A DNA stretch of 38,899 bases from an uncultured Nocardioides sp. (GTDB lineage: Bacteria > Actinomycetota > Actinomycetes > Propionibacteriales > Nocardioidaceae). Below, piece after piece: positions 16,021-23,875 of this stretch. The stretch covers positions 1-38,899 of the forward strand of contig NZ_CAMPGZ010000009.1 of assembly GCF_946885725.1 (NCBI RefSeq), given 5' to 3'. Numbering within the stretch: the stretch's first letter is position 1; each line of letters starts with the position of its first letter. The notes below the pieces were generated by a model. That model searched no databases, was not told where the DNA came from, and saw nothing but the letters and a program-made list of their open reading frames with translations. A program made the translations under genes and the position numbers.

Positions 16021-16257
16021 ATGCCCATGCCGCCCCCCAAGTCCTCGACCGAGAGCCCGCGGGACCGCCAGGTCAACCACGAGATCACCCAGATCGTGCG
16101 TGCCCTGCACGCGCGAGGGCCGTTGGACGTCGAGACGCTGAAGACGACCGTCGGCGGGGACTACTGGGACGCCCACCGGTTCGACCGGGCGCTCGCCCTG
16201 GCCGTCTCCGACGGACTCGTGGTCCGGAACGCCGACGGGAAGCTGCAGACCGTCTAG
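16021..16257 (+). CDS. Small winged-helix-like protein, paralogue 1
   Basis: 78 residues from ATG 16021, with GAGAGGAG ahead of it. After a Pro/Ser-rich N-terminus, DRQVNHEITQIVRALHARG begins a compact helical region, followed by VGGDYWDAHRFDRALALAVSDGL and a short final hairpin (VVRNADGKLQTV), which reads as a winged-helix-type fold. It shares DRQ, Q.VRAL, VG..YW, R.L and SDGL with the 81-residue product of 17863-18108, so the two are paralogues. It may be a DNA-binding or adaptor protein. The stop codon overlaps that of the convergent HAD gene in one CTAG. Confidence 0.72.
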   Translation: MPMPPPKSSTESPRDRQVNHEITQIVRALHARGPLDVETLKTTVGGDYWDAHRFDRALALAVSDGLVVRNADGKLQTV

Positions 16258-16925
16258 CCGAGCTGGTCCAGGTCGAACGCCGACCGGCCGGCTTCGTCGA
16301 GCAGCTCGACGAGGTCGGCCGGACCGTCGTACACGGCCGCACAGCCGGCCTCACGCAGCTCCGCCTCGCTGAACCCGCCCGAGCGCAGCCCGATGGCGGG
16401 GATGCCCGCGGACACGGCCGCGCGAACGTCCCACACCGCGTCGCCGACCATCACCGCGTCGCGCGAGCCGACGCGCTCGAGTGCGGCCTCGACGAGGTCG
16501 GGAGCCGGCTTGCTGGCCTCGACGTCGGCGCTGATCACGACCGGCGTCTCGATGTCGTTGATGCCGAGCAGCTCGAGGGCCAGACGCGTGTGCTCCTCGG
16601 AGCCGGAGCTCGCGAGCACCACGTTCAGGCCGTGCTTACCCAGGGTCGGCACCAGGTCGTCGGCGCCGGGCAGCGCGCGGACGTGCTGGAAGAGCTCCTC
16701 GTAGAACTCCCCGTGCAGTCGGCGTACCTCCTCGCCGAGGGCAGCCTCCACCCGCTCGCCGGCGACGGCGGCGACGAGGCGGTCGCCGCCCATGCCGATC
16801 GACCGGTGGATCCGCCAGGACGGTACGTCGGTGCCGATCGCGTGGAACGCGCGGCACCAGGCGTGCACGTGGGTGTAGACGGAGTCGACGAGCGTCCCGT
16901 CGATATCGAGCACGACGGTGTCCAC
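16254..16925 (-). CDS. HAD-superfamily hydrolase (phosphatase)
   Basis: 223 residues from GTG 16925, preceded by AGGAGGGG. The HAD motifs are VLDIDGTLVDS with the nucleophile Asp7 and Asp9, VVLASSGSEEHTR (motif II Ser), KPAPD (motif III Lys) and VMVGDAVWDV (motif IV acids). The cap is a small helical insert, as in beta-phosphoglucomutase/phosphoglycolate-phosphatase-like HADs. An alternative ATG at 17021 overlaps the stop of the upstream amidotransferase gene (ATGA) and would add a disordered 32-residue extension, so the two genes are likely one operon whichever start is used. Substrate unknown. Confidence 0.88.
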   Translation of the reverse strand: MDTVVLDIDGTLVDSVYTHVHAWCRAFHAIGTDVPSWRIHRSIGMGGDRLVAAVAGERVEAALGEEVRRLHGEFYEELFQHVRALPGADDLVPTLGKHGLNVVLASSGSEEHTRLALELLGINDIETPVVISADVEASKPAPDLVEAALERVGSRDAVMVGDAVWDVRAAVSAGIPAIGLRSGGFSEAELREAGCAAVYDGPADLVELLDEAGRSAFDLDQLG

Positions 16926-17017
16926 GGGCCCCTCCTGCAGGTGTTGATCGGTCGTCGGCGCGGTACCCGGGCGGTCCCCGGGCAAACGCCTGTCGTCCTG
17001 GGTTGTCATGGCGGTTG

Positions 17018-17752
17018 TCATGGCCGCGCGTAGAGCTCGACGAAGCGCTGCAGCAGCCGGGGCGGCTCGACGACCACACCGCCGCGTGCGGTCTCCAGCA
17101 GCGCGTCCATCTGCTCGGGCTCGTAGTAGCCGGCGTAGCGGTAGGCCTCGATGCGGAGGCACAGGCCGTGCACGTCCAGCTCGGGGTGGAACTGCGTGGC
17201 GTAGACGTTCTGCCCGACGCGGAACGCCTGCACCGGGCAGGCGGGCGACGAGGCCAGGTGCGTGACGTGCGACGGCAGCGTGCGGACCGCCTCCTTGTGG
17301 CCCACGAACGCCTGGAACGTCCCGGGCAGTATCGAGAACAGCGGGTCCGTGCGGCCGGCCTCGGTGAGACGGACCTCGATCGGGCCGATCGACTCGGCGT
17401 ACGTCGTGTCGACCATTGCACCCTGGTGCACGCCGATCGTGCCGACGCCGTAGCAGGCGCCGAACATCGGGAAGTCCTTCGCGACCACGTCGTCGAGCAG
17501 CACGGCGAGCTCCCGCTCCACGCGGACCTGCGCGGGCGACTTGGTCTCCGCGGGGTCGCTGGCGTTGAACGGGCCGCCGCCCATCAGCAGCCCGGACCAG
17601 TCGGCGAGGTCCAGGTCGCCCAGCGGGACGGACTCGAGCCGGTGCCGCCGCAGCGACCCCTCGTCGAGCCCGGTGAAGCCCAGGAACGCTTCGTACTCGT
17701 TGTCCGCGACGGCGTCGTCCGCGCGGGTGGCGAGCAGGAGGAAGGGCTTCAC
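17018..17752 (-). CDS. Class I glutamine amidotransferase
   Basis: 244 residues from GTG 17752. The nucleophile is Cys100 in MFGACYGVG, and the rest of the triad is His189 and Glu191 in TQFHPELD. GLLMGGGPFNASD (54-66) supplies the oxyanion region. It stands alone with no synthetase domain, like the GATase1 proteins related to GMP-synthase subunits and gamma-glutamyl hydrolases. A TATCCT element (17764-17759) ends 6 bp before the start, so the transcript is probably leaderless. It is divergent from the small winged-helix paralogue 2 and upstream of the HAD gene. The acceptor is unknown. Confidence 0.87.
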   Translation of the reverse strand: MKPFLLLATRADDAVADNEYEAFLGFTGLDEGSLRRHRLESVPLGDLDLADWSGLLMGGGPFNASDPAETKSPAQVRVERELAVLLDDVVAKDFPMFGACYGVGTIGVHQGAMVDTTYAESIGPIEVRLTEAGRTDPLFSILPGTFQAFVGHKEAVRTLPSHVTHLASSPACPVQAFRVGQNVYATQFHPELDVHGLCLRIEAYRYAGYYEPEQMDALLETARGGVVVEPPRLLQRFVELYARP

Positions 17753-17808
17753 GTGGGCAGGATAAGACGTCGGGCGGTGGGTACCGTGGGGGCGATCTCA
17801 GCACCCGA

Positions 17809-17820
17809 CCGATCGATCGG
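17809..17820. promoter_or_regulatory. Palindrome in divergent promoter region
   Basis: CCGATCGATCGG is a perfect 12-bp palindrome in the 110-bp gap between the amidotransferase and paralogue 2. Two further CCGATCG-type half sites follow at about 17825 and 17838. It may be an operator, possibly for the small winged-helix protein next door. No direct evidence. Confidence 0.4.
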
Positions 17821-17862
17821 CCCTCCGATCGACCCGCCGATCGCGAACAAGGAGCCGCACGG

Positions 17863-18108
17863 ATGAGCACGCCCGTCGACCCCGATCCCGCCCCCGCGCC
17901 CGCACCCGGTGACCGCCAGCTGCTGCGTGAGGTGGGCCAGGTGGTCCGGGCCCTCGAGGCCAACGGCCGCTGCACGGAGGAGGAGCTGGCCGTGCTGGTC
18001 GGGGCGCCGTACTGGGAGCGCAACCGCTACCAGCGGGTGCTGGAGTTCATGCGCTCGGACGGGCTGATCCGCGAGGACGAGAACGGCGCGCTCGTCCTCC
18101 AGCGGTGA
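17863..18108 (+). CDS. Small winged-helix-like protein, paralogue 2
   Basis: 81 residues from ATG 17863, with AAGGAG 8 bases upstream. The first 18 residues are Pro/Ala/Asp-rich. Residues about 17-75 (DRQLLREVGQVVRALEANG, EEELAVLVGAPYWERNRYQRVLEFMRSDGLI) align without gaps with the product of 16021-16257, and the last strand pair (REDENGALVLQR) closes a winged-helix-like unit. The gene is divergent from the amidotransferase-HAD operon, while paralogue 1 is convergent with the HAD gene, so the two paralogues bracket that operon. Function unknown. Confidence 0.72.
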   Translation: MSTPVDPDPAPAPAPGDRQLLREVGQVVRALEANGRCTEEELAVLVGAPYWERNRYQRVLEFMRSDGLIREDENGALVLQR

Positions 18109-18109
18109 C

Positions 18110-18412
18110 TCAGCGGTAGAAGATCCACCAGGCGCCGACGAGGCTCGGCACGAAGCCGAGCAGCAGCAACGGGCTGACCGGGCGCTTGCCGTGGATGATC
18201 ATGGCGGCGACCATCGCCACGATCCCGAACGCGGCCCCGATGACGAGCAGGCCGATCTTCTCGTCGAGCCCGTCGGAGAACGCCGCCGCGACGACGAGGC
18301 CGATCGCGAGGTGCATGATCGTGGTCGCCGCGAGCGTCGAGAGCACCCACTTCTGGACCGTGCTGAGGCTCATCGGCTCGCGGTTCTGCGGGCGCGGCGC
18401 GCCGGGCTGCAT
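18110..18412 (-). CDS. Small membrane protein, three to four helices
   Basis: About 100 residues if begun at ATG 18412 (MQPGAPRPQNREPMSL). GTG 18460 and ATG 18373 are alternatives, and none has a strong ribosome site. Hydrophobic segments cover nearly the whole protein after residue 22: VLSTLAATTIMHLAIGLVVA, IGLLVIGAAFGIVAMVAAMI and LLLLGFVPSLVGAWWIF. It ends one base after the stop of paralogue 2, in convergent orientation. No family was recognised. Confidence 0.6.
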   Translation of the reverse strand: MQPGAPRPQNREPMSLSTVQKWVLSTLAATTIMHLAIGLVVAAAFSDGLDEKIGLLVIGAAFGIVAMVAAMIIHGKRPVSPLLLLGFVPSLVGAWWIFYR

Positions 18413-18477
18413 CAGGTGCTTGCGGACGGTCGGGCGCCCGCCGGAGGGCGAAACGGTCACATGGCAGACTACCCGGC

Positions 18478-19476
18478 ATGCTCCCGCTGGCCGACCGCAT
18501 CCACGAGCCGGACCCGTTGGCGGCGCTGGGCTCCACACGCCGGGCGTACGTCGTACCCGAGCTCAGGCTGCTCTACATCTCGCTGGCCAAGAACGCCTGC
18601 ACGAGCATCAAGTGGCTGATCGCCGAGCTGGCGGGGGAGGACCTCGACAGCCTCGTGCCGGGCATCGGGCCCTACCCGACGCGCGAGGCCGGCATCCACG
18701 ACCGCTCCGCCTTCCAGCGAACGCCGCGCCTGCACGAGCTGCCCGAGGGCATGCGCGAGACCATCAGCGGCGACAACGGCTGGATGATCTTCACGGTGCT
18801 GCGGGACCCGCGCACCCGGCTGTTCTCGGCCTGGGAGAACAAGTACCTCCTGCGCAACCCCGCCTACCGGGGCGTCAAGTTCACCCGGCCCTGGGCACCG
18901 CGCGTCCCCACGTCGCCGCAGCACGTCATCGACGACTTCGCGAAGTTCGTCTTCGACATCTACGACAACCCGGACCACGAGGTCTTCCAGAACGACGCGC
19001 ACTTCCGCTCGCAGACCTTCCTGCTGCGCGAGGACGCCGTCCCCTACACGCACCTCTACGACATCTCCGAGCTGAAGCAGTTCGTGGCCGACCTGACCGC
19101 GCACGTGCGCGCGCAGGGCTACACCGGCGAGGTGACGCTCGGAAAGTCCAACGACACCCCGCTGCCGGCCAACCGCGAGGTGTTCGCCGGCGGCGTGCGC
19201 GAAGCGATCGAGAAGCTGTACGCCGAGGACTTCGCGCGCTTCCCCGACGCCTGGGACTTCTCGCGCGTCGAGGCACGCGAGATGCAGTGGACGCGGGAGT
19301 CGTTCGCCCACGTGCGCTCGATCGTCGACGCCAACGAGCGGATCGGCGACCTGGCCGGCATCGCCCGCCGGCTCAAGGAGCGCAACGAGCGGCTGGAGGC
19401 GCGAGTCGCCCGGCTCCGCGAGGCGCAGGGGTCCACGACGCTGCCGTCGCGGGTGCTCCGCAAGATCCGCGGCTGA
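18478..19476 (+). CDS. Sulfotransferase-family protein
   Basis: 332 residues. The PAPS-binding loop is ISLAKNACTSIKW (34-46), like the PKxACTS loop of Golgi-type carbohydrate sulfotransferases (Sulfotransfer_2), and the 3'-phosphate motif is VLRDPRTRLFSAW (107-119). The C-terminal 45 residues (RRLKERNERLEARVARL) form a short coiled coil that may oligomerise. Such enzymes move sulfate from PAPS to hydroxyls of glycans or lipids at the cell surface. It converges on a TagD-like cytidylyltransferase gene, which supports a role in a surface polymer. No signal peptide, so it is likely cytosolic. Acceptor unknown. Confidence 0.82.
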   Translation: MLPLADRIHEPDPLAALGSTRRAYVVPELRLLYISLAKNACTSIKWLIAELAGEDLDSLVPGIGPYPTREAGIHDRSAFQRTPRLHELPEGMRETISGDNGWMIFTVLRDPRTRLFSAWENKYLLRNPAYRGVKFTRPWAPRVPTSPQHVIDDFAKFVFDIYDNPDHEVFQNDAHFRSQTFLLREDAVPYTHLYDISELKQFVADLTAHVRAQGYTGEVTLGKSNDTPLPANREVFAGGVREAIEKLYAEDFARFPDAWDFSRVEAREMQWTRESFAHVRSIVDANERIGDLAGIARRLKERNERLEARVARLREAQGSTTLPSRVLRKIRG

Positions 19477-19481
19477 CCCGG

Positions 19482-19509
19482 CTCCTCGGGCCTCCGGTGC
19501 CCCCGGGAG
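19482..19509. terminator. Possible hairpin between convergent genes
   Basis: CTCCTCGGG (19482-19490) can pair with CCCGGGAG (19502-19509) with one bulged base. It lies in the 40-bp gap between the sulfotransferase and cytidylyltransferase stops. Weak evidence. Confidence 0.3.
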
Positions 19510-19516
19510 TTCCGGC

Positions 19517-19915
19517 TCAGGCCAGGTCGGAGATCTTCTCGATCAGCTCCGTGGTCGAGATCGACGGCGTGCGCGGGAGGTAGTGCACCTCGCAGATGTC
19601 GCTGAACTCGTCGAACTTGCCGGACCAGTCGTCCCCCATCACGAGGATGTCGGCCTTGTGCTCGAGGATGTAGTCGCGCTTCTGCTCCAGCGACTCCTCG
19701 ACGAACACCTCGTCGACCGCCTTCAGCGAGGCGACGATCTCGAGGCGCTCGGCCTGGGAGAACACCGGACGACGGCCCTTCTTCTTCTCGTTGAGCGCGT
19801 CGGCCGAGACACCGACGACGAGCCGGTCGCCCAGCGCGGCCGCACGCTGGATGACGCGCAGGTGGCCGACGTGGAAGACGTCGAAGGTGCCGAACGTGAT
19901 GACGGTCTTGCCCAT
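19517..19915 (-). CDS. Glycerol-3-phosphate cytidylyltransferase-like protein (TagD/cytidylyltransferase)
   Basis: 132 residues from ATG 19915, preceded by AAAGGAT. The family signatures are present: TFGTFDVFHVGH, with HxGH at 15-18, and RTPSISTT at 115-122, the nucleotidyl-transfer motif of TagD. The length is that of a single-domain TagD enzyme. The reaction would be CTP plus glycerol-3-phosphate (or another polyol phosphate) to the CDP-activated form, used in teichoic-acid-like or capsular polymer synthesis. The polyol specificity is not resolved, so a related cytidylyltransferase is possible. Confidence 0.85.
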   Translation of the reverse strand: MGKTVITFGTFDVFHVGHLRVIQRAAALGDRLVVGVSADALNEKKKGRRPVFSQAERLEIVASLKAVDEVFVEESLEQKRDYILEHKADILVMGDDWSGKFDEFSDICEVHYLPRTPSISTTELIEKISDLA

Positions 19916-20007
19916 GGCGAAGCATCCTTTCACGCCCTGCGCCGCCGCCGTACGCGGCGCCGGGCGGGTGTGACGAGGGCCGCGTGGCGGCGTACCGTCG
20001 GGATTGG

Positions 20008-20021
20008 TTAGGCTCACCTAA
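20008..20021. promoter_or_regulatory. DtxR/IdeR-type iron box
   Basis: TTAGGCTCACCTAA has perfect TTAGG/CCTAA arms around a four-base centre, the core of the actinobacterial iron-repressor site. It lies 28 bp upstream of the iron-binding lipoprotein start, so the operon at 20049-23837 should be repressed when iron is plentiful. Confidence 0.85.
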
Positions 20022-20048
20022 GTTTCGGTGTCCGTCCCCAGGAGAGTC

Positions 20049-21092
20049 ATGTCCCGGTCCTCCCGCACGCGCCGTCCCGCGGCCCTGCTCGCGTCGGCGA
20101 TCGCCCTGTCCGCGACCCTGTCGGGCTGCGGCTTCCTCGGCATCGGGGGCGAGGACCCGGGCGACATCCAGGTCTACTCGGCACGCCACTACGACCTCGA
20201 GGACGCTTTCGTCGAGTTCGAGGAGGAGACCGGTCTGCAGGTCGACTTCATCTTCGGGGACGACGCGGAGCTGCTGGAGCGGCTGAAGTCCGAGGGCGAT
20301 GAGAGCCCGGCGGACATGTTCGTCACCGTCGACGCCGGCAACCTCTGGAACGCCGCCGAGCAGGGCGTGCTGCGGCCGGTCGACTCGCAGGTGCTGCGGG
20401 ACTCCATTCCTGCGGAGTACCGCGACCCGAACAACGAGTGGTTCGGCCTCGCGCTGCGCGCCCGCACCGTGGTCTACAACCCCGACAACGTCGACCCGGC
20501 CGAGCTCGACACCGAGGACACCTACGCCGGCCTCACCGACCCGAGGTGGAAGGGCCGGTTGTGCATGCGCGACTCGACCGAGGCCTACACGCAGTCGCTG
20601 GTCGCCAGCCTCATCGACCTGCACGGTGAGGAGCGCACCCGGGAGATCGTCCAGGGCTGGCTCGACAACGACGTGGACATCATGAGCAACGACATCGAGC
20701 TGCTCGAGGCGGTCGACGCCGGGACCTGCGACGTCGCGATCGTCAACCACTACTACTTCGCGCGCGAGCTCGACGAGAAGCCCGACATGAACGTGAAGCT
20801 GTTCTGGGCCAGCCAGGACGGCGCCGGCACGCACGTGAACATCTCCGGCGCCGGCATCACGAAGTCCTCCGACGCGCCGAAGAAGGCACAGCGGCTGCTG
20901 GAGTGGCTCGCCTCCGACGGCCAGCAGGCGTTCGTCGGCGGCAACCACGAGTACCCCGTCAACCCCGACGTCGCACCCGACGACGTGGTCGCCGAGCTCG
21001 GGGAGTTCGAGCCGATGCCGGTCGACGCCAAGGCGTACGGGTCGCTGAACCCGGAGGCCACCGACCTGCTCGCCGAGGTCGGCTACGAATGA
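20049..21092 (+). CDS. Fe3+ ABC transporter substrate-binding lipoprotein (FbpA/FutA-like)
   Basis: 347 residues from ATG 20049, which has AGGAGAG just upstream. The lipoprotein signal ends in LSGC with Cys27. Mature sequence opens QVYSARHYDLEDAFVEFEEETG, as in FbpA/SfuA proteins. The tandem tyrosines at 235-236 (VNHYYFAREL) correspond to the paired Tyr ligands of bacterial transferrins, and TDPRWKGRLCMRD is another family segment. It binds ferric iron outside the membrane and hands it to the permease. The stop overlaps the permease ATG (ATGA). The upstream iron box supports the assignment. Confidence 0.9.
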   Translation: MSRSSRTRRPAALLASAIALSATLSGCGFLGIGGEDPGDIQVYSARHYDLEDAFVEFEEETGLQVDFIFGDDAELLERLKSEGDESPADMFVTVDAGNLWNAAEQGVLRPVDSQVLRDSIPAEYRDPNNEWFGLALRARTVVYNPDNVDPAELDTEDTYAGLTDPRWKGRLCMRDSTEAYTQSLVASLIDLHGEERTREIVQGWLDNDVDIMSNDIELLEAVDAGTCDVAIVNHYYFARELDEKPDMNVKLFWASQDGAGTHVNISGAGITKSSDAPKKAQRLLEWLASDGQQAFVGGNHEYPVNPDVAPDDVVAELGEFEPMPVDAKAYGSLNPEATDLLAEVGYE

Positions 21093-22771
21093 CGGTCACC
21101 GCGGCCCCGGTCCCGGGGTCGCGTCCGCGTGCCCGCAGGGCGGCCGGGACGGGTCGCCCCGCCTGGTCGGCGCTCACCTTCCTGGTCGCGCTCCTCGTCG
21201 CGAGCCCGGTGCTCGCGGTCGTGGTCGACGGGCTGGTCAACGGCCGTGACGCCGCGATGCCGCGCGGCCTCGGCGGCATGGTCGTCACCACGCTGCTGCT
21301 GATGGCCGGAGTCGGCCTCGGCACCCTCGTCGTCGGCGGCGGGCTCGCCTGGCTGGTCACCGCCTACCGCTTCCCGGGCCGCGACGTGCTCGTCTGGCTG
21401 CTGGTGCTCCCGCTCGCGATGCCGGCGTACATCCTCGGCTTCGTCTTCATCTCCACCTTCGACGCCGCCGGCCCGGTTCAGTCGGCGTTGCGCGGGGTCC
21501 TCGGCGACGGGCTCGCGTTCTCCGTCCGGACGCTGCCCGGCGCGGTCGCGGTGATGTCGCTGTCGCTGTTCCCCTACGTCTACCTGCTCGCCCGGGCGGC
21601 GCTCGTCGAGCAGTCCCCGTCGACGTACGACGCCGCGCGGATCCTCGGCGCGAGCCGGCGCCGGACCTTCTGGCGGGTCGTCGTGCCGCTCGCGCGGCCG
21701 TCGCTGGCCGCCGGGCTGGCACTGGTGATGATGGAGGTGCTGACCGACTTCGCGACCGTGCAGTACTTCGGGGTCAGGACCGTTTCCGTCGGCGTCTACC
21801 TGGTGTGGAAGGGCTCCTACGACTTCCACGCCGCCACCCAGATCTCGGTGCTGGTGCTGGGTTTCGCGGTCGCGGTACTGGCGGGGGAGCGGCTGATGCG
21901 CGGCCGTGCACGGTTCACCCAGCGAGGCGGCCGCGGCGACGGGATGCGGGCGCACCGGCTCGTCGGCTGGCGTGCGTGGGCGGCGACGCTGGCGTGCCTG
22001 GCCGCGCTGGCCGCCGGCTTCTTCGTGCCGGTGGCGCGGTTGGTCGGCTGGGCCGTCGCCGAGGCGCGCTCCGACCCGGAGGCGTTCGTCGACGAGCGGT
22101 TCGGCCAGTACCTCGCGAACTCCCTCGCTGTCGCCGCCATCGCCGCCGCCGGCTGCGTGCTGCTGTCGCTGGTGATGAGCCACGCGGTCCGCGTCGGCGG
22201 CGGCCGGCTCGTGCGGACCGCGGCGTCGGTGACCACGTTCGGCTACGCCGTACCCGGCGCGGTCGTCGGTATCGGCGTGCTGCTCGCGTTTGCCTGGGCC
22301 GACCGCGCGCTGGAGGCGGCCGGCGTCCCCAACGGCACCGGCCTGCTGGTGACCGGCTCGGTGCTCGGCATCCTCTACGCCTACCTCGTCCGGTTCCTCG
22401 CGCCGTCGTACCAGGCGGTCGACGCCAGCTTCGCCAAGGTCGCGCCATCGATGACCCTGTCCGCAATGAGCCTCGGCGCCGGACCGCTGCGGGTGCTGCG
22501 GCGCGTGCACCTGCCGTTGGTGCGCCCCGGCGTGGCCGTGGCGCTCGTGCTCGTGACCGTCGACGCCATCAAGGAGCTGCCGATCGTGCTGCTCCTGCGG
22601 CCGTTCGGGTTCACTACGGTGTCCGTGTGGGTGTACCAGCTGGCGGCGGAGAACTTCTGGCGGCAGGCCGCGCTGCCGGCGCTGGTGATCGTGCTGGCCG
22701 CGGTCGTGCCGGTCTACGTGCTGTTCCGGCAGATCCGCACCGGGGACCGCGGAGTCGCGCGTGAGCGCTGA
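21089..22771 (+). CDS. Fe3+ ABC transporter permease (FbpB/FutB-like, fused two-domain)
   Basis: 560 residues, the length expected for an iron permease that carries both transmembrane domains in one chain. Each half has about six helices and a coupling loop: ARILGASRRRTFWRVVVPLARPSL in the first half and MSLGAGPLRVLRRVHLPLVRPGV in the second. The start is the ATG that overlaps the lipoprotein stop, and its own 3' end overlaps the ATPase gene by 11 bp. Two fused domains distinguish it from the NitT/TauT permeases at the start of the window. Confidence 0.92.
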   Translation: MTVTAAPVPGSRPRARRAAGTGRPAWSALTFLVALLVASPVLAVVVDGLVNGRDAAMPRGLGGMVVTTLLLMAGVGLGTLVVGGGLAWLVTAYRFPGRDVLVWLLVLPLAMPAYILGFVFISTFDAAGPVQSALRGVLGDGLAFSVRTLPGAVAVMSLSLFPYVYLLARAALVEQSPSTYDAARILGASRRRTFWRVVVPLARPSLAAGLALVMMEVLTDFATVQYFGVRTVSVGVYLVWKGSYDFHAATQISVLVLGFAVAVLAGERLMRGRARFTQRGGRGDGMRAHRLVGWRAWAATLACLAALAAGFFVPVARLVGWAVAEARSDPEAFVDERFGQYLANSLAVAAIAAAGCVLLSLVMSHAVRVGGGRLVRTAASVTTFGYAVPGAVVGIGVLLAFAWADRALEAAGVPNGTGLLVTGSVLGILYAYLVRFLAPSYQAVDASFAKVAPSMTLSAMSLGAGPLRVLRRVHLPLVRPGVAVALVLVTVDAIKELPIVLLLRPFGFTTVSVWVYQLAAENFWRQAALPALVIVLAAVVPVYVLFRQIRTGDRGVARER

Positions 22772-23837
22772 GACCCCGGCGCTGCGGCTGGACCACGTCA
22801 CCAAGAGGTACGGCGCCACGACGGCCGCGGACGACCTGGTGCTGGACGTGGCGGCCGGCGAGCTCGTCACGCTGATCGGGCCGTCCGGCTGCGGCAAGTC
22901 GACGACCCTGCGGCTCATCGCGGGCCTGGACCGCCCCGACGAGGGCTGCATCGCGATCGCGGGCGAGAAGGTCGCCGAGGGCCGGCACTGGCAGCCGCCC
23001 GAGAAGCGCCGCGTCGGGCTCGTGTTCCAGGACCACGCGCTGTTCCCGCACCTCACCGTCGAGCGCAACGTCGCGTTCGGCATCGAGCGGCTGTCGCGCG
23101 ACCAGCAGCGCACGCGGGTGGCGGAGATGCTCGAGCTGGTGCGGCTCGGCCACCTGGCTGGGCGCTACCCGCACGAGCTGTCCGGTGGTGAGCAGCAGCG
23201 CGTGGCACTGGCCCGGGCTCTGGCGCCCCGGCCGGCGGTGGTGCTGCTCGACGAGCCGTTCTCCAGCCTCGACGAGACGTTGCGCGCGCAGCTGCGGGCC
23301 GAGACCGTCGCCGCGCTGCGCGAGACCGGCACGACCGGGCTGTTCGTGACCCACGACCAGACCGAGGCGCTCTCGACCGGTGATCGGGTCGTGGTGATGC
23401 GCGAGGGTGTCATCGAGCAGGCCGACACCCCGCAGGCGGTGTTCGAGACGCCGGCCACCCGGTTCGTGGCGTCGTTCATGGGCGACGCGGACTTCCTGCC
23501 CGCGCACGTGCACGACGCGCTGCTCACGTGCGAGATCGGCGTGGTCTCGACCGTCCCGGGCTGGGGTCGGTCGGACGTCGACGTCGACGTGGTCCTGCGC
23601 CCGCACGAGGTCGCGCTGACGCCGGGCGTCGACGCGACGGCCGAGGTGGTCGCCGTCGAGTACCACGGCGCGTTCGTGCTGCACACCGTGCGCCTCAAGT
23701 CCGGTCGCACGCTCCGCTCCTGGCAGACCCACGCCGTGCGCTACCCGGTCGGGTCGCTGGTCCGCGCGTCCGTCGTACCAGGGATCCGGCCGACGCTCCT
23801 GATCGGCGACCACGCGGTCACCGAGCCTCCGCGATAG
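22761..23837 (+). CDS. Fe3+ ABC transporter ATP-binding protein (FbpC-like)
   Basis: 358 residues from GTG 22761. Walker A is GPSGCGKST (40-48), the Q-loop VFQDHALFPHLTV (88-100), the ABC signature LSGGEQQR (140-147), Walker B VVLLDEP (160-166), and the switch His lies in VTHDQTEAL. The C-terminal 110 residues form a TOBE-type regulatory domain, as in FbpC and other CUT/FbpC ATPases. It powers ferric iron import with the two preceding gene products and is probably cotranscribed from the iron-box promoter. Confidence 0.92.
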   Translation: MSAETPALRLDHVTKRYGATTAADDLVLDVAAGELVTLIGPSGCGKSTTLRLIAGLDRPDEGCIAIAGEKVAEGRHWQPPEKRRVGLVFQDHALFPHLTVERNVAFGIERLSRDQQRTRVAEMLELVRLGHLAGRYPHELSGGEQQRVALARALAPRPAVVLLDEPFSSLDETLRAQLRAETVAALRETGTTGLFVTHDQTEALSTGDRVVVMREGVIEQADTPQAVFETPATRFVASFMGDADFLPAHVHDALLTCEIGVVSTVPGWGRSDVDVDVVLRPHEVALTPGVDATAEVVAVEYHGAFVLHTVRLKSGRTLRSWQTHAVRYPVGSLVRASVVPGIRPTLLIGDHAVTEPPR

Positions 23838-23875
23838 CGCGGCCGGGCGGGAGGGGTCCGGTACGTTCGACGCTG

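Noticed and set aside
16981..16990. GGCAAACGCC as a fourth LacI operator
   Set aside because: Only one half resembles the site, there is no palindrome, and it lies within the HAD/GATase operon.
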